Shown here in pieces: positions 1 to 5,583 of a stretch of DNA of 6,449 nucleotides. The notes beneath the pieces were generated by a model. That model was not told the DNA's origin. It did not search any database and saw nothing but the letters and a program-made list of their open reading frames with translations. A program made the translations under genes and the position numbers. This DNA is from Spirochaetia bacterium. GTDB lineage: Bacteria > Spirochaetota > Spirochaetia > Treponematales > Breznakiellaceae. Numbering within the stretch: the stretch's first letter is position 1; each line of letters begins with the position of its first letter. The stretch is from assembly GCA_026002045.1 (NCBI GenBank), contig BOAV01000118.1:1-6449 (forward strand), written 5' to 3'.

Positions 1-85
1 AACTATTGTTTTTTCTTTTTCAGACGTGCATCTTCCGTCTTTTGATACCACTTTCCATGGTTTGGCCAATTTTATAAACGTTCTT
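1..85 (+). repeat. Left arm of long inverted repeat (copy of permease gene interior)
   Basis: Base i in this arm is complementary to base 2162-i. Over 85 positions I find a single mismatch, at base 75 (T here where the gene copy would give A). Similarity stops abruptly: base 86 differs, 87-89 match, and nothing useful follows. The arm touches the left window edge still matching, so its true length is unknown and it probably continues upstream. Confidence 0.95.
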
Positions 86-109
86 CCCCACAACTTTAAT
101 AAGCTTTAG
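2..109 (+). pseudogene. Truncated, inverted fragment of the MalF-like sugar permease gene
   Basis: Read from base 2, this stretch encodes TIVFSFSDVHLPSFDTTFHG and continues LANFINVLP before nine unrelated codons and a TAG at 107-109. The first 28 codons match residues 54-81 (counted from the ATG at 2319) of the permease encoded at 1366-2313, with one K-to-I change. The segment covers the end of the first membrane helix and the following periplasmic loop. All later membrane helices and the ATPase-contact loop are missing, so it cannot make a working permease. Upstream codons lie outside the window. Near identity at the DNA level points to a recent duplication or to gene conversion with the intact gene. 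It could be the 3' end of a longer broken paralogue or one arm of a rearrangement. Confidence 0.85.
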
Positions 110-293
110 GCTCCTGTAACGGCATACAAACCGGAACAGGAATCCATGTTCACTACTTAATATATCCCTTATCACTTTTTTTATCAAGCCATTTTATGAT
201 TTTTTTTATTTTTTTTTAACCTTTTTCTTTTTTGGAGACAAAGGCGCTCCCCTTGGCGGCTTTGTGTCTCCGTGTGAGGCCCTCCCAGGAACC
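110..293. other. Non-coding stretch with T-rich tract
   Basis: I see no convincing gene here. Bases 195-233 are almost pure T on the plus strand, broken by a few A, C and G. Two inverted repeats, listed separately, follow. On the plus strand the T tract precedes the hairpins, and on the minus strand an A tract follows them, so neither order is that of a classic intrinsic terminator. The T tract might mark where transcription arriving from the left fades, but no good stem precedes it. Confidence 0.5.
234..271. repeat. Imperfect hairpin, possible dispersed intergenic repeat
   Basis: GGAGACA (234-240) pairs with TGTCTCC (265-271). After a one-base bulge the pairing can continue through AAGGC against GCTTT with a G-U pair, leaving a loop of about a dozen bases. 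The right arm text TTTGTGTCTCCGTGTGAGG resembles the cctttgtgtc-style short repeats scattered between genes in many bacterial genomes. That resemblance is from memory and needs a genome-wide search. Confidence 0.5.
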
Positions 294-297
294 TCAC
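274..297. repeat. Short hairpin GTGAGG / CCTCAC
   Basis: Six paired bases (274-279 with 292-297) enclose a 12-base loop. It starts three bases after the preceding hairpin, so the two may form one repeat unit. No U tract follows on either strand. Confidence 0.4.
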
Positions 298-517
298 ATA
301 AAACCTCCAAGATACTTTTTTATGTAGCTCATGTAATGGGGGAACGCTATGTCACAATGGGCAATTTCAGCCCATTTTTTAAGCTGCTCCGTCTGTTCGC
401 GGCGGTGGGCTTCCCCGGCCTTGGCAAAGGAACCGCTGGCCCCCACAACCGGTACTTCCAGTCCCGCGACCCTGCTCAACTCCGCAATTTCCCAGAGTTT
501 AAAGGAGGGAAACCTTC
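294..517 (-). pseudogene. Remnant of a TIM-barrel sugar-phosphate isomerase/epimerase-like gene
   Basis: Reading leftward from just past the permease stop, one frame stays open without a plausible start: FPSFKLWEIAELSRVAGLEV, then a PVVGASGSFAKAGEAHRREQ stretch, then TEQLKKWAEIAH at about 357. The pattern of a Gly-rich strand, a short loop, and a helix ending in ..KKWAEIAH is what I recall from xylose-isomerase-like TIM-barrel (AP endonuclease 2 family) proteins, where it is normally followed by a Gly-Ala-Pro strand. Here the likeness ends at 357. The frame runs on through unrelated residues (CDIAFPHYMSYIKKYLGGFM) to TGA at 294-296. About 50 residues survive of a family that is usually 250-300 long, and no metal-site residues can be judged. 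Genes of this family often follow CUT1 permeases, which fits its position. Family assignment is from pattern memory. The alternative is a chance open frame, though its composition looks protein-like. Confidence 0.5.
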
Positions 518-1369
518 TTAACCTTTTACGGCGCCCGCGCTAAGACCCTTTACCATCTTGCCCTGGGCATAGGCGAAGAATAATACCGCAGGAATACTCA
601 TCAGTACCGAAGCGGCCATCAAAGGGCCCCAGCGTACACCCATTTCATCAATAAAATAAGCAAGCCCTACGGCGATAGGCCTTATGGCCTTGCCGTTGGT
701 CATGGTCAGCGCAAAGAGAAATTCATTCCATGACAGGATAAAAGCGTTCATCGCCACGGTAACTACAATGGGACCTGACATGGGCAGTATAATTTTGATA
801 AGCATAGTGAAAGGGGAACAGCCGTCAATAATGGCCGCTTCCTCAATTTCTATAGGGAGATTGTCAAAATAGCCCTTGAGCATCCAGACCGCTACCGGAA
901 GGCAGATGGTCAGGTAAATCAGGATAAGGCCCGGATAGGTGTTAATCAGTTTTAAATTTCTGAGTATGATGTAAAACGGAATAATTACCGCTACCCTTGG
1001 AAGTATTCGGGCAAAGAGTATAGTCCAGATGAGGAATTTGGATCCGGTGAATCTATACCGCGAAAAACCATAACCGGCCAGTATGCTGACAAACATGGTA
1101 ATAACCGCGGTACCTATCGAAAGAATCAAGGTATTAAAGAAATATCTCCCCATATCTTTGTTAATGAGGATTTGGGCGTAATTACCAAGAGTCGGCGGCC
1201 GGGGTATCCATTCCGGCGGAGTGCGGTAGATAATGGCTTCGGGTTTAAAAGAAGTGCTGAGACACCATGCCACAGGGAAGAGACTGAAAAAACAGATGAG
1301 CATGATACAGAGCCATTTGAGGGTCTTAATGGTAATAGTGAGGGGTGTTAAACGGGTCCGCAAACTCAT
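518..1369 (-). CDS. Carbohydrate ABC transporter permease, MalG/UgpE-like (CUT1)
   Basis: Inner-membrane subunit of a binding-protein-dependent sugar importer. It is 283 residues, the usual MalG-class size. The first helix is at about 16-37 (KWLCIMLICFFSLFPVAWCL), followed by the typical STSFKP segment and NYAQIL. Further helices lie near 80-103, 112-138, 145-165, 196-220 and 250-272. The ATPase-contact (EAA) loop is canonical: E177-A-A, G183, then I193-x-L-P196. The start ATG overlaps the upstream permease stop as ATGA, and GGGAG lies about 10 bases before it, so the two permeases are probably translationally coupled. The protein ends in the family-typical GLSAGAVKG. It should pair with the MalF-like subunit and the binding protein at 3267-4559. 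The substrate cannot be read from sequence but is likely a sugar, oligosaccharide or polyol. Confidence 0.95.
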   Translation of the reverse strand: MSLRTRLTPLTITIKTLKWLCIMLICFFSLFPVAWCLSTSFKPEAIIYRTPPEWIPRPPTLGNYAQILINKDMGRYFFNTLILSIGTAVITMFVSILAGYGFSRYRFTGSKFLIWTILFARILPRVAVIIPFYIILRNLKLINTYPGLILIYLTICLPVAVWMLKGYFDNLPIEIEEAAIIDGCSPFTMLIKIILPMSGPIVVTVAMNAFILSWNEFLFALTMTNGKAIRPIAVGLAYFIDEMGVRWGPLMAASVLMSIPAVLFFAYAQGKMVKGLSAGAVKG

Positions 1370-2313
1370 ATGTTTTTATCTCCCTTTTTACGAAATTGCG
1401 TAGGCGCGTAAAACAGAAAACAAACCAAAGCCGCCACAATTAGCAGCGTGCTGGCGGCGGAAGCGGTGGCAAAATCAAAGCGGGTAAAGCCCAGCCGGTA
1501 AATCAGGAGCCCCAATATTTCTGAAGCAGTCCCCGGCCCGCCGCCGGTTAACACAAAGAGCAAATCGAAAGCATTAATGGCGCTGATGATTTCCAGCACT
1601 ACGACCATGATAATTACCGAACGCAAAGAAGGGATGGTTATATAGAAAAACTGCTGGATTTTGTTTGCACCATCTATTGAACCCGATTCGTAGAGTTCCT
1701 CGGGTATTCCCTGGAGCCCCGCCAGAAAAAGCATCATCACAAAGGGAAACCCTGCCCAGGTATAAGCGACCAGTACCGAGGGCATAGCGGTAGCGGCGCT
1801 GTTCAACCATGGCCTGGCCAGAAATCCGAGGCCGACGTTTTCAAAAAAACCATTTACCAAACCAAAATCGCTGCGCAGCATCCAACGCCAGGAATTTGCG
1901 GAGACTATGCTGGGAATGGTCCAGGGAATCAGAGCAAAAATCCGCAAAGTCCTGATGGTCCGCGTCTCGCCATCCATAAGAAGAGCGGCGAGAAAACCAA
2001 GAAACACACGGAGTATCATTGATCCTGTTATCCAAACAAGCGTGTTTTTAATAACAGTTGGAAATTCCTCAAGGGAAAGAACGTTTTTAAAATTGGCCAA
2101 ACCATGGAAAGTGGTATCAAAAGACGGAAGATGCACGTCTGAAAAAGAAAAAACAATAGTTCTGGCTATGGGCATAACCATCATCAAGATGACTACCGCC
2201 GCGCAAGGCAATACGAAGAATAATCCTGTACGGGCTTTTTTTTCATTGAGCGTCGGAGAGAGAAACATGCGCAATACGCCGTTCTGTATTTTTTTTGTCC
2301 GGTTCTGATTCAT
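1366..2313 (-). CDS. Carbohydrate ABC transporter permease, MalF/UgpA-like (CUT1)
   Basis: Partner membrane subunit of the importer. I place the start at the ATG at 2313 (315 residues), because GGGGG at 2320-2324 is six bases upstream of it. The in-frame ATG at 2319 directly abuts that G run and is less likely. The first helix (..LFFVLPCAAVVILMMVMP..) is followed by the family-typical IARTIVFSFSD, then LANFKNVL. The family hallmark LTGGGPG appears near the C-terminus, then a GFTRFDFATASAAS segment. Counted from the 2319 ATG, the ATPase-contact loop reads E211-S-G-S-I-D-G217, where most relatives have E-A-A; the key Gly and the ..ITIP end are kept. Codons 54-81 are duplicated in inverted form at bases 1-85. 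Transcription probably starts in the divergent control region at 2329-2396 and continues into the second permease gene. Confidence 0.95.
   Translation of the reverse strand: MNQNRTKKIQNGVLRMFLSPTLNEKKARTGLFFVLPCAAVVILMMVMPIARTIVFSFSDVHLPSFDTTFHGLANFKNVLSLEEFPTVIKNTLVWITGSMILRVFLGFLAALLMDGETRTIRTLRIFALIPWTIPSIVSANSWRWMLRSDFGLVNGFFENVGLGFLARPWLNSAATAMPSVLVAYTWAGFPFVMMLFLAGLQGIPEELYESGSIDGANKIQQFFYITIPSLRSVIIMVVVLEIISAINAFDLLFVLTGGGPGTASEILGLLIYRLGFTRFDFATASAASTLLIVAALVCFLFYAPTQFRKKGDKNI
2077..2161 (-). repeat. Right arm of long inverted repeat, inside the MalF-like gene
   Basis: This is the functional copy of the 85-base repeat, covering codons 54-81 of the permease (counted from the 2319 ATG). 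It is complementary to bases 1-85 with one mismatch. Its outer limit cannot be set because the other arm runs off the window. About 1,990 bases, holding the rest of this gene and the entire second permease gene, lie between the arms. Confidence 0.95.
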
Positions 2314-2328
2314 TATCATCCCCCAAGA

Positions 2329-2357
2329 TTGACAAAACTGGTAAAATCATTTACCAT
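2329..2357 (+). promoter_or_regulatory. Candidate sigma-70 promoter for the VOC gene
   Basis: A perfect TTGACA (2329-2334) is followed after 17 bases by TACCAT (2352-2357), four of six matches to TATAAT. Transcription would start near 2364, inside the CG-centred palindrome, leaving a leader of about 42 bases. The weak -10 suggests low or activator-assisted expression. Confidence 0.5.
2339..2356. promoter_or_regulatory. Inverted repeat TGGTAAA-N4-TTTACCA
   Basis: Seven-base arms (2339-2345 and 2350-2356) surround ATCA. It sits between the -35 and -10 boxes of the plus-strand promoter and shares its last base with the next palindrome. It could be a second operator, perhaps for a GntR-like or other dimeric regulator given the TGGT..ACCA ends. 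In the minus-strand transcript it would instead form a hairpin at the extreme 5' end of the permease mRNA. Confidence 0.5.
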
Positions 2358-2371
2358 ATTAACGTTAATAT
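2356..2371. promoter_or_regulatory. Perfect 16-bp palindrome, probable LacI-family operator
   Basis: ATATTAACGTTAATAT is a perfect palindrome centred on CG. Operators of LacI/GalR regulators are typically such palindromes with a central CpG, and a LacI-family gene lies in this same locus (5580-6449). The site overlaps the -10 box of the minus-strand promoter and the expected start of the plus-strand one, the classic position for repression of both. That this particular regulator binds here is an inference. Confidence 0.65.
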
Positions 2372-2396
2372 AACATCTTATTTTGAATTTTGTCAA
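2367..2396 (-). promoter_or_regulatory. Candidate sigma-70 promoter for the permease pair
   Basis: On the minus strand, TTGACA (2396-2391) is followed after 18 bases by TATATT (2372-2367), five of six matches to consensus. The -10 overlaps the palindrome at 2356-2371. Transcription would begin near 2360, giving a leader of about 46 bases ahead of the ATG at 2313. The -35 box overlaps the ribosome-binding region of the divergent VOC gene. Confidence 0.6.
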
Positions 2397-2406
2397 GGAG
2401 AAAATT

Positions 2407-3198
2407 ATGATTAAAGAATTTAACCATATCAGCATGAATGTGCAGGATATCCGGAAGACTTTGTCTTTTTACACCGAATTTTTTGGCGCGGTTTTTGTCC
2501 GGGGGCTGTATATCCCCGGCGGGCATACGGCCGGCGCATATGTGCAGATAGGCAGCAACATGGTAGAGTTTCTTTCTCCCCTGTCGCCGGATGGAAAGGT
2601 TGAATGCGGCATAACCCATATTGCCTTTACCACCGATAATATTGAGGCGGAAGTCTATAACCTTATCGCCGGGGGTTTTAAATTTGACATTATGCCCCGC
2701 ATTGCCGGTTCCGGGTCGGGAAAGATTGCCTTTCTGCGGGATCCCAATGGAGCCAGCGTGGAGTTGGTCGAACGGGCCGAATCCTTTAAACGTGAATGGA
2801 ACTCCAATGACGATGTGCTGGGGATAGATCATGCTTCAATCTATTCGGCGGATCTGAAAGGCGCCATTGAATTTTATACCAAAACCCTAGGCTTCAATAT
2901 GCTCCGCCATGTGAGGGATGAAGGGCGGAAATTCGACATGGTCTACCTTAATCACGGGATAAATATACTCCAATTGCTTCATTTTGAGGAGCAGAATTGG
3001 GATGCGCCCCAAATGGGACATATGGGCCTTTTGGTAAAGGATACCAGGGGTCTGGCAAAAAAACTCAGTGATGCGGGGTATACGGTCAGTGACCCGAAGC
3101 CCTTGGCGGTGCTCAACAACGGGCTTGTAGCCACGGTAAAAGACCCCAACGGCATTGCGGTAGAGCTTATTGACCGGGTTTCCCTGTTTAATGTTTGA
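2407..3198 (+). CDS. Two-domain VOC (glyoxalase/dioxygenase-fold) protein
   Basis: A 263-residue cytoplasmic protein of the vicinal-oxygen-chelate superfamily. AAGGAG at 2395-2400, six bases before the ATG at 2407, sets the start; an in-frame TTG at 2383 lies upstream of that site and is rejected. Domain 1 spans about residues 4-123 (FNHISMNVQDI.. to RDPNGASVELVER) and domain 2 about 139-257 (GIDHASIYSADL.. to KDPNGIAVELIDR). By alignment to the glyoxalase I pattern the metal ligands are H7, E54, H71, E119 in domain 1 and H142, Q189, H205, E253 in domain 2, so both domains could hold a metal. Members include glyoxalase I, ring-cleaving dioxygenases, epimerases and resistance proteins, so the reaction cannot be named. 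It lies against the direction of all other genes here, between the binding-protein and permease genes, and probably shares their control through the divergent promoter region. Confidence 0.9.
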   Translation: MIKEFNHISMNVQDIRKTLSFYTEFFGAVFVRGLYIPGGHTAGAYVQIGSNMVEFLSPLSPDGKVECGITHIAFTTDNIEAEVYNLIAGGFKFDIMPRIAGSGSGKIAFLRDPNGASVELVERAESFKREWNSNDDVLGIDHASIYSADLKGAIEFYTKTLGFNMLRHVRDEGRKFDMVYLNHGINILQLLHFEEQNWDAPQMGHMGLLVKDTRGLAKKLSDAGYTVSDPKPLAVLNNGLVATVKDPNGIAVELIDRVSLFNV

Positions 3199-3215
3199 CG
3201 GCTTTTATATAGCCG
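3199..3215 (+). repeat. Small hairpin right after the VOC stop codon
   Basis: CGGCT (3199-3203) pairs with AGCCG (3211-3215) around a 7-base AT-rich loop. It is too weak to be a terminator alone, but it precedes the strong terminator by nine bases. Confidence 0.4.
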
Positions 3216-3223
3216 ATAAATTT

Positions 3224-3249
3224 AAAACCCCGCCAAGCGGCGGGGTTTT
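3224..3249. terminator. Bidirectional intrinsic terminator
   Basis: A perfect 11-bp stem, AAAACCCCGCC with GGCGGGGTTTT, encloses the loop AAGC. The A/T ends of the stem give a U run on both strands. It sits between two converging genes, 25 bases past the VOC stop and 17 bases past the binding-protein stop, and should end transcripts from both sides. Confidence 0.95.
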
Positions 3250-3266
3250 GTATCAAAAAACAGGAA

Positions 3267-4559
3267 TTATTTTAGAAGCGCGTTACACTGGCGGTTTGCG
3301 TCTTCCATCGCCTGTTCCACCGTTTTGGCTCCCTGCAGGATATTTTGAAGTTCCACGGTGATAATTTTCTGCATTTCTGCCCATTGGGGGATTGTCGGAT
3401 TAAGCCGGCCGCTAAGCGCGCCTTTCAGTATAGTCTGATACACAGGCGTATTCCATGCGCCATACTTTGTCGCGCTGACCCGGGCAGGAATACGAACCGT
3501 CAAATTCCCCAGATTTTCCGGTTCCAGGAACCACAAAGCAAAGGCAAACGCGGCATCCGGGTTCTTTGCGGTAACCGGAACAGTCCACATATAACCGCCG
3601 GTTCCCGTGGGTCCCTTTGGCAATACGGTAAATCCGAATTTCAGATCCGGATATTTTGAAAATTCCGAATTTGCCTGATCGCCTGAGATAAGCATCGCAA
3701 CCTTATTGCCTATAAAGAGGGGCATAACATCAGCGGTGATCGAATAGTTAATACTCCCGGGGGGTACTACCTTATCCTTGAGGTATAGATCCGACCAAAA
3801 CCGTACAGCTTTGATGGTATTAGGATCGGTCAGGTTTGCCTGGGTCTGATCCTTGTTGAGATAATCGCCGCCGAATGCCCATACAACCGGATTGAGTACT
3901 TCAAAAACATTTCCGGTATCCTTCTGTCCTGCGGCGATGCCATAGCCGTACTGCTGTTCAGAAGGAACGGTGAGTTTCTGGGCTATAGAGCGCAGATCAT
4001 CCCAGGTCCAACCTTCCTGCGGATAGGAAACGCCGGCTTTATCAAAAAGGGTTTTATTGTAGTAAAGTATCGAGCCTGAAGCCCTGTAGGGAATGCCATA
4101 ACGTTTCCCCTGGTAGATACCGGCGTTTTTTACCCCCGCAAAATCATCAAGGTCCAGATTTTTTATCTTGTCATCCCAGGGTCTGAGCAGCCCCTTTTCA
4201 AAAAAAGTTCCCATCATATAAGCGTCAATGGCCAGGAGATCCGGCCCCCCGCCGCCCAGAATGGTGGTAGCGGCATTGTCAAAGTAACCATTAATTGGCA
4301 AAGTTTCGATGGTTAGATTGACATTCGGAGCGGCTTTTTTATATGCCTCAACAATCTTCGGCACTCCGTCAGCCCACCAGCTGCCCATCCATACGGTAAG
4401 ATTTACCGGTTTGTCAGAGGAACCGCCCGAAGCCTGGCCGCCGCCGGCAAAAAGGCTGCCCGCGCCCGCAAAAAAAATTCCTGCCGCCAATAAAACAATA
4501 AACCGGCGGCCGTCTTTACAAAACAGCCGAAAAGCGCTGTTTAACCGTAATTTAGCCAT
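3267..4559 (-). CDS. Extracellular sugar-binding protein, family 1 (CUT1 ABC transporter)
   Basis: A 430-residue exported receptor that should deliver sugar to the two permeases encoded at 518-2313. GGAGGT (4571-4566), six bases before the ATG, fixes the start. The N-terminus has a basic stretch, a hydrophobic core at about 19-37, and a likely signal peptidase I cut after SLFA (residue 38) before GGGQAS. No lipobox cysteine is present, so it is probably free in the periplasm rather than a lipoprotein. The mature part begins VNLTVWMGSWW. It carries the family hallmark region GKRYGIPYRASGSILYYNKT at about 151-170, then LFDKAGV and WTWDDLRSIAQKLT. Length is normal for the family. It follows the epimerase gene by 46 bases and is separated from its permeases by the counter-oriented VOC gene. 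The ligand is unknown. Confidence 0.95.
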   Translation of the reverse strand: MAKLRLNSAFRLFCKDGRRFIVLLAAGIFFAGAGSLFAGGGQASGGSSDKPVNLTVWMGSWWADGVPKIVEAYKKAAPNVNLTIETLPINGYFDNAATTILGGGGPDLLAIDAYMMGTFFEKGLLRPWDDKIKNLDLDDFAGVKNAGIYQGKRYGIPYRASGSILYYNKTLFDKAGVSYPQEGWTWDDLRSIAQKLTVPSEQQYGYGIAAGQKDTGNVFEVLNPVVWAFGGDYLNKDQTQANLTDPNTIKAVRFWSDLYLKDKVVPPGSINYSITADVMPLFIGNKVAMLISGDQANSEFSKYPDLKFGFTVLPKGPTGTGGYMWTVPVTAKNPDAAFAFALWFLEPENLGNLTVRIPARVSATKYGAWNTPVYQTILKGALSGRLNPTIPQWAEMQKIITVELQNILQGAKTVEQAMEDANRQCNALLK

Positions 4560-4585
4560 AATAATACCTCCAAAAAATTATAATG

Positions 4586-4603
4586 ATCGGGCTTAACCCC
4601 GAT
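4586..4603 (-). promoter_or_regulatory. Intercistronic hairpin before the binding-protein gene
   Basis: ATCGGG (4586-4591) and CCCGAT (4598-4603) form a 6-bp stem with a 6-base loop, starting two bases beyond the epimerase stop codon. On the minus strand it is followed by CATTATAATTTTTTGG. This could act as a leaky terminator or as an RNA-stability element at the 5' end of a processed binding-protein mRNA. The TATAAT within it (4582-4577) could instead be a -10 box, though no good -35 lies in front. Confidence 0.4.
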
Positions 4604-4605
4604 AT

Positions 4606-5583
4606 TCACCAGACATGGTACACATCGTGTACCGGTTCACCGGACAGAATTTTCTGTTCCCTTTCCACATTCCACTTTACATGCTCTTTCAGCGCTTCGG
4701 TGGCATCAAAGGAAAGCCCGAAAACCCTTTTAATTTTATCTACATTTATATGGACAGGTTTTTGAGGTTTATCCCCCTCCGGGGGTAATATTCTGGATTT
4801 TGAACCCGGCGCCAGGGCAACAGCCCAGCGGGCTATTTCCGCCCAGGAAATAAGAGTTTCGCCCAGGGCGAGAAATATTTCCATATTAAAATCGCTTTCC
4901 ACCAGTTTTGTGTAGACCTCGGCGATTTGGGCGGCGGATATAAACTGATCGCACTGATTTTCGGAAACAAATATATCCTCACCTTTCAGGGCGGATCTGG
5001 CAATATCCCGAAACCGTTTGTCCGATTGGGAAGCGCCCCCTTCAAAGGCAGGATTGGAAAAAGTATATCCCGGCCGGATGATATTGCGGCGCATGCTGAC
5101 TTTCCGGCCCCGTACTGCCTGGGCATTGTAATATTGGCGGAAACCGAGAAGAAATTTTTCAGAAGCGGCTTTGGTGGCGCCATAGAGGGTATCCGGTTCA
5201 CAGAGGGATTGTTCATCCGTACCATCCTTTAGATTGCCGATAGCGGCGGTAGAACTGGTATAGACAAAATTTTTAACTCCCGCCTGCTCGGCTTTTTCCA
5301 AAAGACACATGGTGGGGCGGGTATCATGCATCAGCATTTCCAGGGGAGTCAAACCGTAACCCAATGCGATATGTATTACCGCATCGCAGCCATTGACCGC
5401 TCCTCCCAGAATATCCATATCCAGAAGATTTCCCTTGACCATCGTTACATTTTTAAGCTGCCCGATCTGTGGAATGCGTTCGGGAGTTCTGGAATACATG
5501 ACAAGCTCATGCCCTGCCTTTAATAGCGCCAGGGTTACATACTGCCCAATGTTACCGGTTCCACCGGTAAGAAAAATTTTCAT
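4606..5583 (-). CDS. NAD(P)-dependent epimerase/dehydratase, extended SDR family
   Basis: A 325-residue cytoplasmic oxidoreductase-fold enzyme likely acting on a sugar or sugar nucleotide. The Rossmann motif is G7-G-T-G-N-I-G13, the second strand ends VMYSRTPER, and the catalytic set is YTSS (108-111) with Y134-x3-K138 (YGATK). Ser31-Arg32 where NAD-specific enzymes usually have Asp suggests NADP may be used; that is an inference. The N-terminal cofactor half is well conserved in pattern. The C-terminal half (IIRPGYTF.., ISAAQIAEVY..) is typical of extended SDRs but does not identify the substrate. The start ATG overlaps the regulator stop as ATGA, with AAGGAG seven bases ahead, so the two are probably translationally coupled. 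Its place beside an importer suggests it processes the imported compound, but a 3-beta-HSD-like or reductase role is also possible. Confidence 0.9.
   Translation of the reverse strand: MKIFLTGGTGNIGQYVTLALLKAGHELVMYSRTPERIPQIGQLKNVTMVKGNLLDMDILGGAVNGCDAVIHIALGYGLTPLEMLMHDTRPTMCLLEKAEQAGVKNFVYTSSTAAIGNLKDGTDEQSLCEPDTLYGATKAASEKFLLGFRQYYNAQAVRGRKVSMRRNIIRPGYTFSNPAFEGGASQSDKRFRDIARSALKGEDIFVSENQCDQFISAAQIAEVYTKLVESDFNMEIFLALGETLISWAEIARWAVALAPGSKSRILPPEGDKPQKPVHINVDKIKRVFGLSFDATEALKEHVKWNVEREQKILSGEPVHDVYHVW

Noticed and set aside
110..170. Possible transposase-like scrap on the minus strand (FRFVCRYRSLKLIKVVGKN)
   Set aside because: Too short, no start or catalytic motif, and it runs across the junction into the inverted permease copy, so chance is likely.
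195..233. T tract as an intrinsic terminator
   Set aside because: No stable stem directly precedes it on the plus strand; the nearby hairpins lie on the wrong side.
264..521. 85-codon open frame on the plus strand
   Set aside because: Lies opposite the isomerase remnant, has no ribosome site, and its translation is low in recognisable features.
1907..2308. 133-codon open frame on the plus strand
   Set aside because: Antisense to the clear MalF-like permease gene; its translation is basic and shows no family pattern.
2365..2832. 155-codon open frame on the minus strand
   Set aside because: Antisense to the VOC gene and it would span the divergent promoter region; no ribosome site or domain pattern.
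4986..5225. 79-codon frame inside the epimerase gene, same strand, other frame
   Set aside because: A shadow of the conserved SDR coding sequence with no start signal.
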